From contig CANHOY010000101.1 of assembly GCA_947462495.1 (NCBI GenBank), positions 1 to 6,490 of the forward strand: DNA of 6,490 bases, in the 5' to 3' direction. The number at the start of each line of letters is the position of its first letter. Position 1 is the stretch's first letter. This stretch comes from Bacteroidota bacterium (GTDB taxonomy: Bacteria > Bacteroidota > Bacteroidia > Chitinophagales > Chitinophagaceae). Below are positions 1 through 5,832 of this stretch, one piece after another. The position numbers were made by a program, and so were the translations under genes. Below the pieces are notes generated by a model. The model was not told the origin of the DNA. It did no database searches and was given only the letters and a program-made list of their open reading frames with translations.

Positions 1-595
1 TGAAACGGCAGAAAGAGCTAAAGGAGAAAGAGAATTAGGCTTTGATGCCATCACAGGCAAGAAAGTAATTGCTCGTATGGGTAGATATGGCCCCATGGTT
101 CAAATTGGTCATCAAGATGAAGAAGAAAAGCCAAAATTTGCTAAATTAAAGGCTTCTCAGAGTATCGAAACCATCAGTTTTGAAGAAGCTATGGAATTAT
201 TTAAGCTGCCTAGAATGGTGGGACAATTCGAAGAAGAGGATGTTTCTGTCAATATTGGCCGCTTTGGCCCTTATGCGGCCCATGCTAAGAAGTTTTACTC
301 CCTCAACAAGGAAATGGACCCTTACACAGTAACCCTTGAAGAATTGACTCCAATGATTGCTGAAAAGAGAAAGGCCAAAGACGAAAGAACCATTAAAGTC
401 TTTGAAAAAGAGAAAATTCAGCTTTTACGTGGCCCTTATGGACCTTATATTAAACAAGGCTTACGCAATTTCAAATTGAATAAAGAGCAACAAGAAAAAG
501 TGGAGACCTTAACTATTGAAGAAGTGAATGCTATTATAGTGGAACTAAAAGCCAATCCACCTCGTAAAATGGCTAGGAAAAAGAAAGCATCTTAA
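1..595 (+). CDS. topA: DNA topoisomerase I, C-terminal part (5' end outside window)
   Basis: Type IA topoisomerase, which relaxes negatively supercoiled DNA through a transient 5'-phosphotyrosine link. Only the last 197 residues are here. The frame is open from base 2, so the true start lies upstream and the ATG at 77 is internal. The catalytic domains (Toprim, active-site Tyr) are outside the window. What is visible is the C-terminal repeat region typical of Bacteroidota-type TopA. A KGERELGFD segment with ITGKK is followed by GRYGPMVQIG (partial residues 27-36), GRFGPYAAH (from about 86) and RGPYGPYIKQG (about 143-153). Each Gly-aromatic-Gly-Pro motif marks a small repeat thought to bind single-stranded DNA. 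The protein ends in a basic tail (RKMARKKKAS), as in many TopA proteins. A strong hairpin follows 18 nt after the stop. The identification is secure for the family; nothing looks broken. Confidence 0.93.
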   Translation, partial: ETAERAKGERELGFDAITGKKVIARMGRYGPMVQIGHQDEEEKPKFAKLKASQSIETISFEEAMELFKLPRMVGQFEEEDVSVNIGRFGPYAAHAKKFYSLNKEMDPYTVTLEELTPMIAEKRKAKDERTIKVFEKEKIQLLRGPYGPYIKQGLRNFKLNKEQQEKVETLTIEEVNAIIVELKANPPRKMARKKKAS

Positions 596-613
596 TTTAC
601 AACATCCAATACT

Positions 614-649
614 AAAAAAGTCCCCCCGAATAATCGAGGGGACTTTTTT
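614..649. terminator. Bidirectional intrinsic terminator between topA and the desaturase gene
   Basis: A perfect 12-bp inverted repeat: AAAAAAGTCCCC (614-625) pairs with GGGGACTTTTTT (638-649). The loop can pair further (CGA 627-629 with TCG 634-636), leaving an ATAA tetraloop and one C/A mismatch. A-runs on the left and T-runs on the right give a GC core followed by a U-run in either reading direction. It sits between two convergent stop codons (595 and 686), so it can end both transcripts. Confidence 0.9.
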
Positions 650-685
650 TATCTATTAGTTATTAAAACTATTGTAAAGCTTAAT

Positions 686-1783
686 TTATTGTAACGCTGG
701 CTTACTCATCAATTTAAGATATTGAACATGCGCCTTAATAGCACTTAGCACAGTTGGATATTCTATGTATTTTAATTTAAAATCGGCACAGGTTTGTTTC
801 ACTATTTTTGAAATAGCAGGATAATGAACATGTGAAATTTTAGGAAACAAATGATGTTCAATTTGAAAATTTAATCCGCCTACCAACCAGCTTACTATTT
901 TGCTTTTGGTAGCAAAATTAGCAGTAGTTTGAATTTGATGGGTAGCAAATTCATCTGGCATTTTATTTTCGGGTTGATTGGCTACAGGGAATGCGGTTTC
1001 AGTAACAGTATGTGCTAATTGAAATACAATACTCAAAACAAAGCCTGCAAAACATCCTATTACTAAAAATCCAACCAACCAACTAACCCAACCAACCATA
1101 TAAATAGGTAATACTACAAATACAATAACATGATATAGTTTAACAGCCCAAAATTCAATATGATCTGCTCCACTCATGGTCTTGATTTCAACTGATCCAA
1201 TTTTTCTTGAAAAATATTTTTTATAATCGGCAAAAAAGATCCAAAAAATATACAATAGCATGTACAATACCCAAAAATAAATATGCTGAAAACGGTGTAA
1301 CACATAATGTTTTTGTGTTGGCGCCATTCTCATTAAGGCGCCCACTTCAATATCGTCATCTACCCCATCAATATTCGTAAAAGTATGATGCAAGGTAACA
1401 TGTTTCATAGCCCACATAAACCTACTCGCTCCTAAAATACTAATGGAAGAAGAAGCTAATTTATTTAACCAAGCATATTTACTAAAACTACCATGACTGC
1501 CATCGTGCATCACATTAAATCCAATAGCAGCGATTAACCCTCCAAATAGAAAACATTCGATAATCGCATAAAATAGGGGTGGTGTAAAAAAGACCAAATG
1601 AATATAAACAAGAACAAATAATGTTACTAGTATGATTGCTTTTGAAAATAATTTATAATTTCCTGTCGCCTTAATAGCATGTTCTGCTAAATACTGATTG
1701 ACTCTACTTTTTAATTCGGCATGTAATGACTTAGCCATTACTGGAAATTTAGGAGTAGCGGAAGTAGTTGTTGACATTTGCAT
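686..1783 (-). CDS. Membrane fatty acid desaturase (linoleoyl-CoA/front-end desaturase type)
   Basis: Di-iron membrane desaturase that introduces a double bond into an acyl chain of a membrane lipid or acyl-CoA. All three histidine boxes are visible (numbering from the ATG at 1783): HDGSH at 93-97, HVTLHH at 128-133 and QIEHH at 307-311. The last has Gln in place of the first His, as in front-end (delta-5/delta-6) desaturases and their bacterial relatives. Further family signatures are GGLNFQIEHHLFP and HVHYP, plus QLAHT near 255. Hydrophobic segments lie at about 46-90, 168-186 and 215-257. No cytochrome b5 domain is fused, so electrons must come from a separate donor. The frame stays open to a TTG at 1810, but ATG codons at 1783 and 1777 are better starts; 1783 gives 365 residues and 1777 gives 363. 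Regioselectivity and substrate cannot be read from the sequence. Confidence 0.9.
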   Translation of the reverse strand: MQMSTTTSATPKFPVMAKSLHAELKSRVNQYLAEHAIKATGNYKLFSKAIILVTLFVLVYIHLVFFTPPLFYAIIECFLFGGLIAAIGFNVMHDGSHGSFSKYAWLNKLASSSISILGASRFMWAMKHVTLHHTFTNIDGVDDDIEVGALMRMAPTQKHYVLHRFQHIYFWVLYMLLYIFWIFFADYKKYFSRKIGSVEIKTMSGADHIEFWAVKLYHVIVFVVLPIYMVGWVSWLVGFLVIGCFAGFVLSIVFQLAHTVTETAFPVANQPENKMPDEFATHQIQTTANFATKSKIVSWLVGGLNFQIEHHLFPKISHVHYPAISKIVKQTCADFKLKYIEYPTVLSAIKAHVQYLKLMSKPALQ

Positions 1784-1981
1784 TTCGTTGTATATGCAAA
1801 GAAAAGACAAATACTAATACTACTGTGTTTAAAGAGCAGATATTTAGCCGAACGTTTAATAATTCTATTTATTATGTAAACAATTGTTAAATATATCCAC
1901 ACCTATAGGATAAGTATAATCGTAATTTGCCAATATTTTGCGTTGATTTGAATAATATTAACAACCACCATTAGCTTATCT
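1784..1981. promoter_or_regulatory. Divergent intergenic region upstream of the desaturase and SirB1-like genes
   Basis: This 198-bp, very AT-rich stretch separates two divergent genes and must hold promoters for both. No exact Bacteroidota -7 element (TAnnTTTG) with a well-placed TTG element was found. Near matches are TAGTATTTG on the minus strand (1816-1808, one base too long in the spacer), and TAATTTG (1923-1929) and TATTTTG (1934-1940) on the plus strand (spacer one base short). The minus-strand near match lies about 25 nt before the desaturase ATG at 1783, which would fit the downstream start. A perfect 10-bp palindrome, AACAATTGTT (1879-1888), lies near the middle and could be an operator, but this is unproven. 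No coding ORF or RNA gene is apparent. Confidence 0.4.
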
Positions 1982-2851
1982 ATGCAAAAAGTATCTGAAA
2001 TAAACGCCTTATTTAAATTAATTGATGATCCAGATGAGGAAGTGTTTAATACCATTGCTGATCGGTTGTTAGTTTATGGATCCCCTATTATTCCAGACTT
2101 AGAACATTTATGGGAAAATACTTTAGATGAAGCCACTTTAGAGCGGATTGAAATAATGATTTACAAACTTCGATTGCAAGATTTGAGAGAAGCATTTACC
2201 AAATGGAATGCCGACCCCAATGCCTCATTATTCGAAGGCGCCTTATTAGTGACTCAGTTTCAATTCCCTGAATTGGCATTAGATACTTTACGCCATCAAA
2301 TGGAAAAAATCAGACGTAATATATGGCTTGAATTAAACAATTATTTAACGCCCTTAGAGCAAGCTAATGTCATTCGAAATATTTTATATAATTACTACCA
2401 AATAAAGGGTGTTGAAGTGAATTACGAAAAGCCAGAAGAGTTTTTAATAGCAGCCCCCTTACAATCCAAAAAAGGAAATGCGATTGCCAATACCTTATTA
2501 TATGCAGAACTTTGTCAGCAATTAGATATTCAAGCCCATTTTATTAATATACCCAAGCAGTGCATCATCGCTTTTTATACCTCCGATTGGGATCCAGAAG
2601 AAATTGTACCTAATCCTCAAGAATTTATTCAATTTTATGTAGAAGGGACCACTGGAAATGCCTTTTCACAAAAAGACTTAGATCAATATATGCTTAGAAG
2701 TAATATTGAACCTAAAAATAGTTATTACAAGCAACTTTCTAATACCGCTATTATTAAAAAGCATTTATTAGAATTTGCGAAATGTTTCCAAAGCCCTACC
2801 CTGCAATACAAACAAAAAGACCTCATAGAATTAGCCAACTTATTAACCTAA
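1982..2851 (+). CDS. SirB1-like protein with transglutaminase-like fold and HEAT-like N-terminus
   Basis: A 289-residue soluble protein with no signal peptide or membrane segment. Residues 1-70 look like a HEAT-type helical repeat (DPDEEVFNTIADRLLVYGSPIIPDL). Residues about 80-240 match the SirB1/Transglut_core2 pattern: a LFEGALLVTQFQFP helix, then KKGNAIANTLLYAELCQQL (163-181), which corresponds to the family's KGNPxxLxxxYLxLAxRL block. The family's following PGHF motif is here IPKQCIIAFY (190-199), lacking the His, and the expected IDPFxGG block reads YVEGTTGNAFS (219-229). An active thiol protease or transglutaminase is therefore unlikely; a scaffold or binding role is inference. The ATG at 1982 has no Shine-Dalgarno site, as is usual in Bacteroidota. 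It is first in a same-strand cluster, 27 nt before csaA. The cellular role is unknown. Confidence 0.75.
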   Translation: MQKVSEINALFKLIDDPDEEVFNTIADRLLVYGSPIIPDLEHLWENTLDEATLERIEIMIYKLRLQDLREAFTKWNADPNASLFEGALLVTQFQFPELALDTLRHQMEKIRRNIWLELNNYLTPLEQANVIRNILYNYYQIKGVEVNYEKPEEFLIAAPLQSKKGNAIANTLLYAELCQQLDIQAHFINIPKQCIIAFYTSDWDPEEIVPNPQEFIQFYVEGTTGNAFSQKDLDQYMLRSNIEPKNSYYKQLSNTAIIKKHLLEFAKCFQSPTLQYKQKDLIELANLLT

Positions 2852-2878
2852 TTATTTTAGGTAGAAATTTTAGGAATT

Positions 2879-3208
2879 ATGATAACCTGGGACGACTTTA
2901 CAAAAGTAGATATAAGATGCGGCACGATATTATCGGTAGCTGCATTTCCTAAAGCAAAAAAACCTGCTTATCAATTAAGTATTGATTTTGGCCCACTGGG
3001 CATCAGAAAATCATCTGCTCAAATTACAGACCATTATTCCATAGAAAATTTAGTGGGCAAACAAATTATTGCAGTAGTAAATTTTCCTCCAAAACAAATT
3101 GCCAATTTTATAAGCGAATGTTTGGTATTAGGTGTTTACAACGAAGCCCATGAAGTTATTTTATTACACCCTTCCTTACCAGTCTCTAATGGACAACCCA
3201 TCGGATAA
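2879..3208 (+). CDS. csaA: CsaA-like tRNA-binding-domain chaperone
   Basis: A 109-residue protein matching CsaA end to end (Bacillus CsaA is about 110 residues). CsaA is a homodimeric OB-fold protein of the EMAP/tRNA-binding-domain family, reported to bind tRNA and to act as a chaperone linked to preprotein export. Diagnostic stretches are DDFTKVDIRCGTI (5-17), KSSAQITDHY (about 44-53), LVGKQIIAVVNFPPKQIA (about 58-75) and SECLVLGVY (about 79-87), with a C-terminal PVSNGQPIG resembling the family's PVPNGxxIG. An AGGA stretch lies just 3 nt before the ATG, too close for a standard ribosome site. The gene follows the SirB1-like gene by 27 nt, and its stop codon overlaps the ogt start by 1 nt, which points to one transcript and coupled translation. 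A link to lepB, which also serves export, would be loose, since lepB is on the other strand. Confidence 0.92.
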   Translation: MITWDDFTKVDIRCGTILSVAAFPKAKKPAYQLSIDFGPLGIRKSSAQITDHYSIENLVGKQIIAVVNFPPKQIANFISECLVLGVYNEAHEVILLHPSLPVSNGQPIG

Positions 3209-3708
3209 TGGCACCTACTTTTACACAAATTTATCATAGCCCCATTGGCATCATTAAAATAGTCGCCGATGAATTTTGTATTGAAGAATTGGTTTTTATA
3301 GAGGATGCTCAAATGAATCAATTAACCCTGTCCACCAACACTCCAGAGGTCATTAACCAGTGTATTGACGAATTGATTGAATATTTTGCTGGGAAAAGGA
3401 AACATTTTAGTGTGGCCATCAATCAAGCCGGCACAGATTTTCAGCAAAAAGTGTGGAAAGAATTGTATGAGGTTCCATTTTCAAAAACCTTAAGTTATGG
3501 TGAATTAGCAAAGAAAATGGGCGACCCAAATTTAGTGCGCGCTGCTGCTTCTGCCAATGGTAAAAATAAAATAGCCATTATTGTTCCTTGTCATAGAATT
3601 GTAGGCGCAGACAGATCCCTAGTGGGTTATGCTTGGGGTAAAGCCAGAAAAAAATGGTTGCTTCAACACGAGTTTAGATTAGAGCTGGGGGTGCAAACCT
3701 TGTTTTAA
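3208..3708 (+). CDS. ogt: Methylated-DNA--protein-cysteine S-methyltransferase (O6-alkylguanine-DNA alkyltransferase)
   Basis: Suicide repair protein that transfers the alkyl group from O6-alkylguanine (or O4-alkylthymine) in DNA to its own cysteine. The 166 residues have the usual Ogt/MGMT two-domain length: a ribonuclease-H-like N-terminal domain (about 1-73, with SPIGIIKIVAD) and the DNA-binding, catalytic C-terminal domain. FQQKVWKELYEVPF (78-91) and LSYGELAKKMG (95-105) form the recognition helices. R111 in RAAASANGKN is the expected arginine finger and N117 the hinge Asn. The active-site Cys is C128 in IVPCHRI, and LLQHE (151-155) supplies the conserved Glu. The substrate-loop motif usually written YAGG reads YAWG (141-144). 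There is no Ada-type regulatory domain, so it is not Ada. Its ATG overlaps the csaA stop (TAATG), so translation is probably coupled. Its end meets cdd 7 nt away. Confidence 0.95.
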   Translation: MAPTFTQIYHSPIGIIKIVADEFCIEELVFIEDAQMNQLTLSTNTPEVINQCIDELIEYFAGKRKHFSVAINQAGTDFQQKVWKELYEVPFSKTLSYGELAKKMGDPNLVRAAASANGKNKIAIIVPCHRIVGADRSLVGYAWGKARKKWLLQHEFRLELGVQTLF

Positions 3709-3715
3709 GTAAGGC

Positions 3716-4198
3716 TTATTTTAAAATTGCCCCATCAAAACCAAAGGGCAATAAATTGGCAGCAGAGGGTAATAACATTACTGGGCCTGACTTTCCTGCT
3801 AAAATAATTTTAATAGGAGCTTGATACCTATTCTCATAATCCAATAAAGATTGTCTGCACATACCACATGGAGAAATGGGCTCAACAGATGGTTTATTCA
3901 AAGGATCATAACTAATGGCCATTGATACAATAGTTGCATTTGGATATTGACTGCCAATACTATTCAATAAAGTTCTTTCGGCACAAATACCTACTGGGAA
4001 ACTAGCACTTTCTTGATTTGATCCGAGGATGATTTCACCTGTAGATAACAAAGCGGCGGCTCCTACTTTAAAATTTGAATAAGGAGCATAAGCAGTTTCT
4101 GTTGCTTTAATGGCAGCATTTAAAAGCGCTTGATCTGATAAAGACAATAGACCAGCATGTTCTAATTGCTCATATTCAAATTCGTATTTTTTTAGCAT
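3716..4198 (-). CDS. cdd: Cytidine deaminase
   Basis: Zinc enzyme of pyrimidine salvage that deaminates cytidine and deoxycytidine to uridine and deoxyuridine in the cytosol. At 160 residues it is of the small, tetrameric class, somewhat longer than the roughly 130-residue Bacillus form. Key motifs are APYSNFKVGAA (38-48), the substrate-binding NQESASFP (61-68, N61 and E63), CAERT (72-76) with zinc ligand C72 and catalytic E74, and SPCGMCRQ (109-116) with zinc ligands C111 and C114. The three-cysteine zinc site is complete. An FGFDGAILK tail fits the C-terminal Phe-containing end of the family. The ATG lies 4 nt after the lepB stop, so the two are very likely cotranscribed. A perfect AT-only inverted repeat (4202-4224) ends 3 nt before the start and may tie cdd translation to lepB. 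No Shine-Dalgarno site is visible. Confidence 0.95.
   Translation of the reverse strand: MLKKYEFEYEQLEHAGLLSLSDQALLNAAIKATETAYAPYSNFKVGAAALLSTGEIILGSNQESASFPVGICAERTLLNSIGSQYPNATIVSMAISYDPLNKPSVEPISPCGMCRQSLLDYENRYQAPIKIILAGKSGPVMLLPSAANLLPFGFDGAILK
3726..3752 (-). terminator. Possible weak terminator at the end of cdd
   Basis: A perfect 7-bp inverted repeat, ATTGCCC (3726-3732) and GGGCAAT (3746-3752), with a 13-nt loop, lies in the last codons of cdd. Read on the minus strand, the stem ends in a short T-run (ATTTT) just before the cdd stop. The stem is short and the loop large, so this is only a candidate. On the plus strand no T-run follows, so it would serve ogt poorly. Confidence 0.25.
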
Positions 4199-4201
4199 TG
4201 A

Positions 4202-4224
4202 TTTATTTAATGGGATTAAATAAA
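4202..4224 (-). repeat. Perfect AT-only inverted repeat across the lepB stop, just before cdd
   Basis: TTTATTTAAT (4202-4211) is the exact reverse complement of ATTAAATAAA (4215-4224), leaving a 3-nt loop. It covers the last lepB codons (Leu-Phe-Asn-Pro-Ile-Lys-stop) and ends 3 nt before the cdd ATG at 4198. In mRNA it could fold into a 10-bp A-U hairpin that sits in the ribosome-binding region of cdd and is opened by ribosomes finishing lepB. The repeat is seen directly; the regulatory role is inference, and in AT-rich DNA chance remains possible. Confidence 0.5.
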
Positions 4225-5714
4225 CGATTCCATCTTATTGATTTGTTATAACTAAACCAAATTAAAGCTGCTCTACCCACTATATGTGTTTCTGGAACAT
4301 ACCCCCAATAACGACTATCCTGACTTCTGTGTCGATTGTCCCCCATCATCCAATAATAATTCTGTTTCACGGTATAGGTAGTTGATGGCTTACCATTTAA
4401 TAGGTATTGATCATTCACTTTTTCTAAGGTATTGTGTTCGTAATTGGTAATAAGCCTACGATACAATTCAATAGTACTATCATTCAAACTAATAATATCC
4501 TCTTTCTTAGGAATACGAATTGGCCCAAAGTTATCAACGGAGAAAGGAAAATGAGCTACATCATTGGGAAAAGTATAGCCTACTGTGTTCTCCACGAAAT
4601 TAGTAACCGATAGCACTTGAGGCATTTTCTTTAAGCTCGCAGCAGCCCCGGCTGTCATATTTATTAAATAAGAATTGGCCTTACTGTCTATCACTCTAAA
4701 ATCGTTAGTAGCTTCAGTGGTACTTATTCCGAGGGTTTCTTCAATAAAATCTTCTGGTAAGGGATTACCATTAGTAACCACTATATATTCTGTTTGCGCA
4801 TTAGGAGCAACAAAAGCGGGTTGTCCATTAATCCATAGTTGACTTTCTTTTACTTGTAATAAGTCTCCAGGCACCCCTACGCATCTTTTAATGTAATTAT
4901 CTGTTTTGTCAATGGGGTGTACTAAAATAGGAAATTGTTCTTTTAACTTTTCTCTATCTCCATTGAATTCAGGAGATCTGAGTACATCATAATAAGGATT
5001 TTTGCTTCCATACTCTGGGTCGTTAATAATAGTGTCCCCTACAGGAACATTAAATACCACCACATCATTTCTGTTGATGTCTCTAATTTTAAATAGCCTA
5101 CTATAATCTAATTGAACCCATTTTACATAAGATGGTGTAGTTGGCGCACCTGGCATCGTATTGTGAACAAATGGGAAAGATATAGGGGTTTGAGGGACTC
5201 TTGCACCATAAGTAATCTTATCTACAAACAAGAAATCATTCACTAATAAAGTCTTCTCCATACTTTCCGTTGGAATGACATAGGCTTCAAAAATAAAAGT
5301 TCTAATTAAAGTAGCAGCCACCACTGCAAATACCGCTGCGTCTATCCATTCTCTAGATGCAGGTTTATGATAGTGAACCAAAGCTTCTGTACCATACCAT
5401 TTTTCTTTTGCAGAATAGCCTAAATAAGGTAAATATATAAATGGGACGAAAACCGTTAGTGCATGATTTACTAAATTTACTTTTTTGAAATGCATCACAA
5501 AAATGATAGAAATCCATAAACTAACAAACTGACCCAATATAGGAATGAGTTGTATCCAAAACCAAATTTTTGGAATATTACAAAGCTTTACCACTTCCCA
5601 AGTATTGTATATAGGTATCATAGCTTTGGTATTTTCAACACCCGCTTTTTTAAGCATGCTATAAATACCGATATGCCAGCCTAACCAAAAAATAATCAAA
5701 CAAATGAAGCCCAT
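4203..5714 (-). CDS. lepB: Signal peptidase I, long Bacteroidota form
   Basis: Membrane serine protease of family S26 that removes signal peptides from exported preproteins. Residues about 1-100 form an extra N-terminal membrane domain with three or four hydrophobic segments and the motif MIPIYNTWE (32-40), resembling DUF5684. The standard anchor is at 122-142, followed by IPTESMEKTL with nucleophile S151. The catalytic Lys is K276 in YIKRCVGVPGD (274-284), and box E is GDNRHRSQDSRYWGYVP (458-474). Both catalytic residues are present, so the enzyme should be active. At 503 residues it is much longer than E. coli LepB (324). The extra length is the N-terminal domain and about 170 residues between the Lys box and box E, an expansion known for Bacteroidota. 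The ATG at 5714 starts directly on a hydrophobic segment. A possible -7 element lies 24 nt upstream. cdd follows after 4 nt. Confidence 0.95.
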   Translation of the reverse strand: MGFICLIIFWLGWHIGIYSMLKKAGVENTKAMIPIYNTWEVVKLCNIPKIWFWIQLIPILGQFVSLWISIIFVMHFKKVNLVNHALTVFVPFIYLPYLGYSAKEKWYGTEALVHYHKPASREWIDAAVFAVVAATLIRTFIFEAYVIPTESMEKTLLVNDFLFVDKITYGARVPQTPISFPFVHNTMPGAPTTPSYVKWVQLDYSRLFKIRDINRNDVVVFNVPVGDTIINDPEYGSKNPYYDVLRSPEFNGDREKLKEQFPILVHPIDKTDNYIKRCVGVPGDLLQVKESQLWINGQPAFVAPNAQTEYIVVTNGNPLPEDFIEETLGISTTEATNDFRVIDSKANSYLINMTAGAAASLKKMPQVLSVTNFVENTVGYTFPNDVAHFPFSVDNFGPIRIPKKEDIISLNDSTIELYRRLITNYEHNTLEKVNDQYLLNGKPSTTYTVKQNYYWMMGDNRHRSQDSRYWGYVPETHIVGRAALIWFSYNKSIRWNRLFNPIK

Positions 5715-5737
5715 AATTATTATGTATTATATACTAA

Positions 5738-5745
5738 CAAAAATA
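5738..5745 (-). promoter_or_regulatory. lepB: Possible Bacteroidota -7 promoter element for lepB
   Basis: On the minus strand these bases read TATTTTTG, an exact fit to the Bacteroidota -7 consensus TAnnTTTG. The element ends 23 nt before the lepB ATG at 5714, a reasonable 5' leader length. No clear TTG-type upstream element lies about 20 nt further up; that space is taken by the hairpin at 5741-5765, and the motif overlaps its T-rich side. The match is short in AT-rich DNA, so it is tentative. Confidence 0.35.
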
Positions 5746-5765
5746 TCCCTTTGTGAGGGATATTT
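5741..5765 (-). terminator. Hairpin terminator downstream of pdhB
   Basis: A perfect 10-bp inverted repeat, AAATATCCCT (5741-5750) and AGGGATATTT (5756-5765), with a 5-nt loop. Read on the minus strand, the direction of pdhB, the stem ends in a T-run (ATTTTTG), giving an intrinsic terminator about 67 nt after the pdhB stop and 26 nt before the lepB start. The GC core is only CCCT/AGGG, so termination may be partial and allow some read-through into lepB. Confidence 0.6.
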
Positions 5766-5832
5766 ATAAAAAGATGTTGAATTTATTGTTAAACTGTATA
5801 AAAGGCTAAAATAAAGGATTATCGCCTTCTTA

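Noticed and set aside
1915..1920. TATAAT, an exact E. coli-type -10 box, upstream of the SirB1-like gene
   Set aside because: No TTGACA-like element lies 16-18 bp upstream, and Bacteroidota use a different primary promoter consensus; expected by chance in AT-rich DNA.
1923..1950. Near matches to the -7 element (TAATTTG, TATTTTG, TTGATTTG) before the SirB1-like gene
   Set aside because: Each misses the consensus by a spacer base or a substitution and none has a well-placed upstream TTG element, so no single promoter can be called.
2854..2874. Direct repeat ATTTTAGG (2854-2861 and 2867-2874) between the SirB1-like gene and csaA
   Set aside because: Only 8 bp, AT-rich, two copies; no reason to treat it as a binding site or attachment site.
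3136..3321. A 61-codon open frame on the minus strand across the csaA-ogt junction
   Set aside because: It is antisense to two well-supported genes, has no recognisable domain or start context, and is explained by chance.
3628..3642. Trp in the Ogt YAWG motif as a sign of altered activity
   Set aside because: The active-site PCHR, arginine finger, hinge Asn and closing Glu are all intact, and this loop position varies among homologues, so loss of function is not supported.
3706..3718. Small stem TAAG/CTTA formed by the facing ogt and cdd stop codons
   Set aside because: A 4-bp stem is too weak to be a terminator and follows from two TAA stops facing each other.
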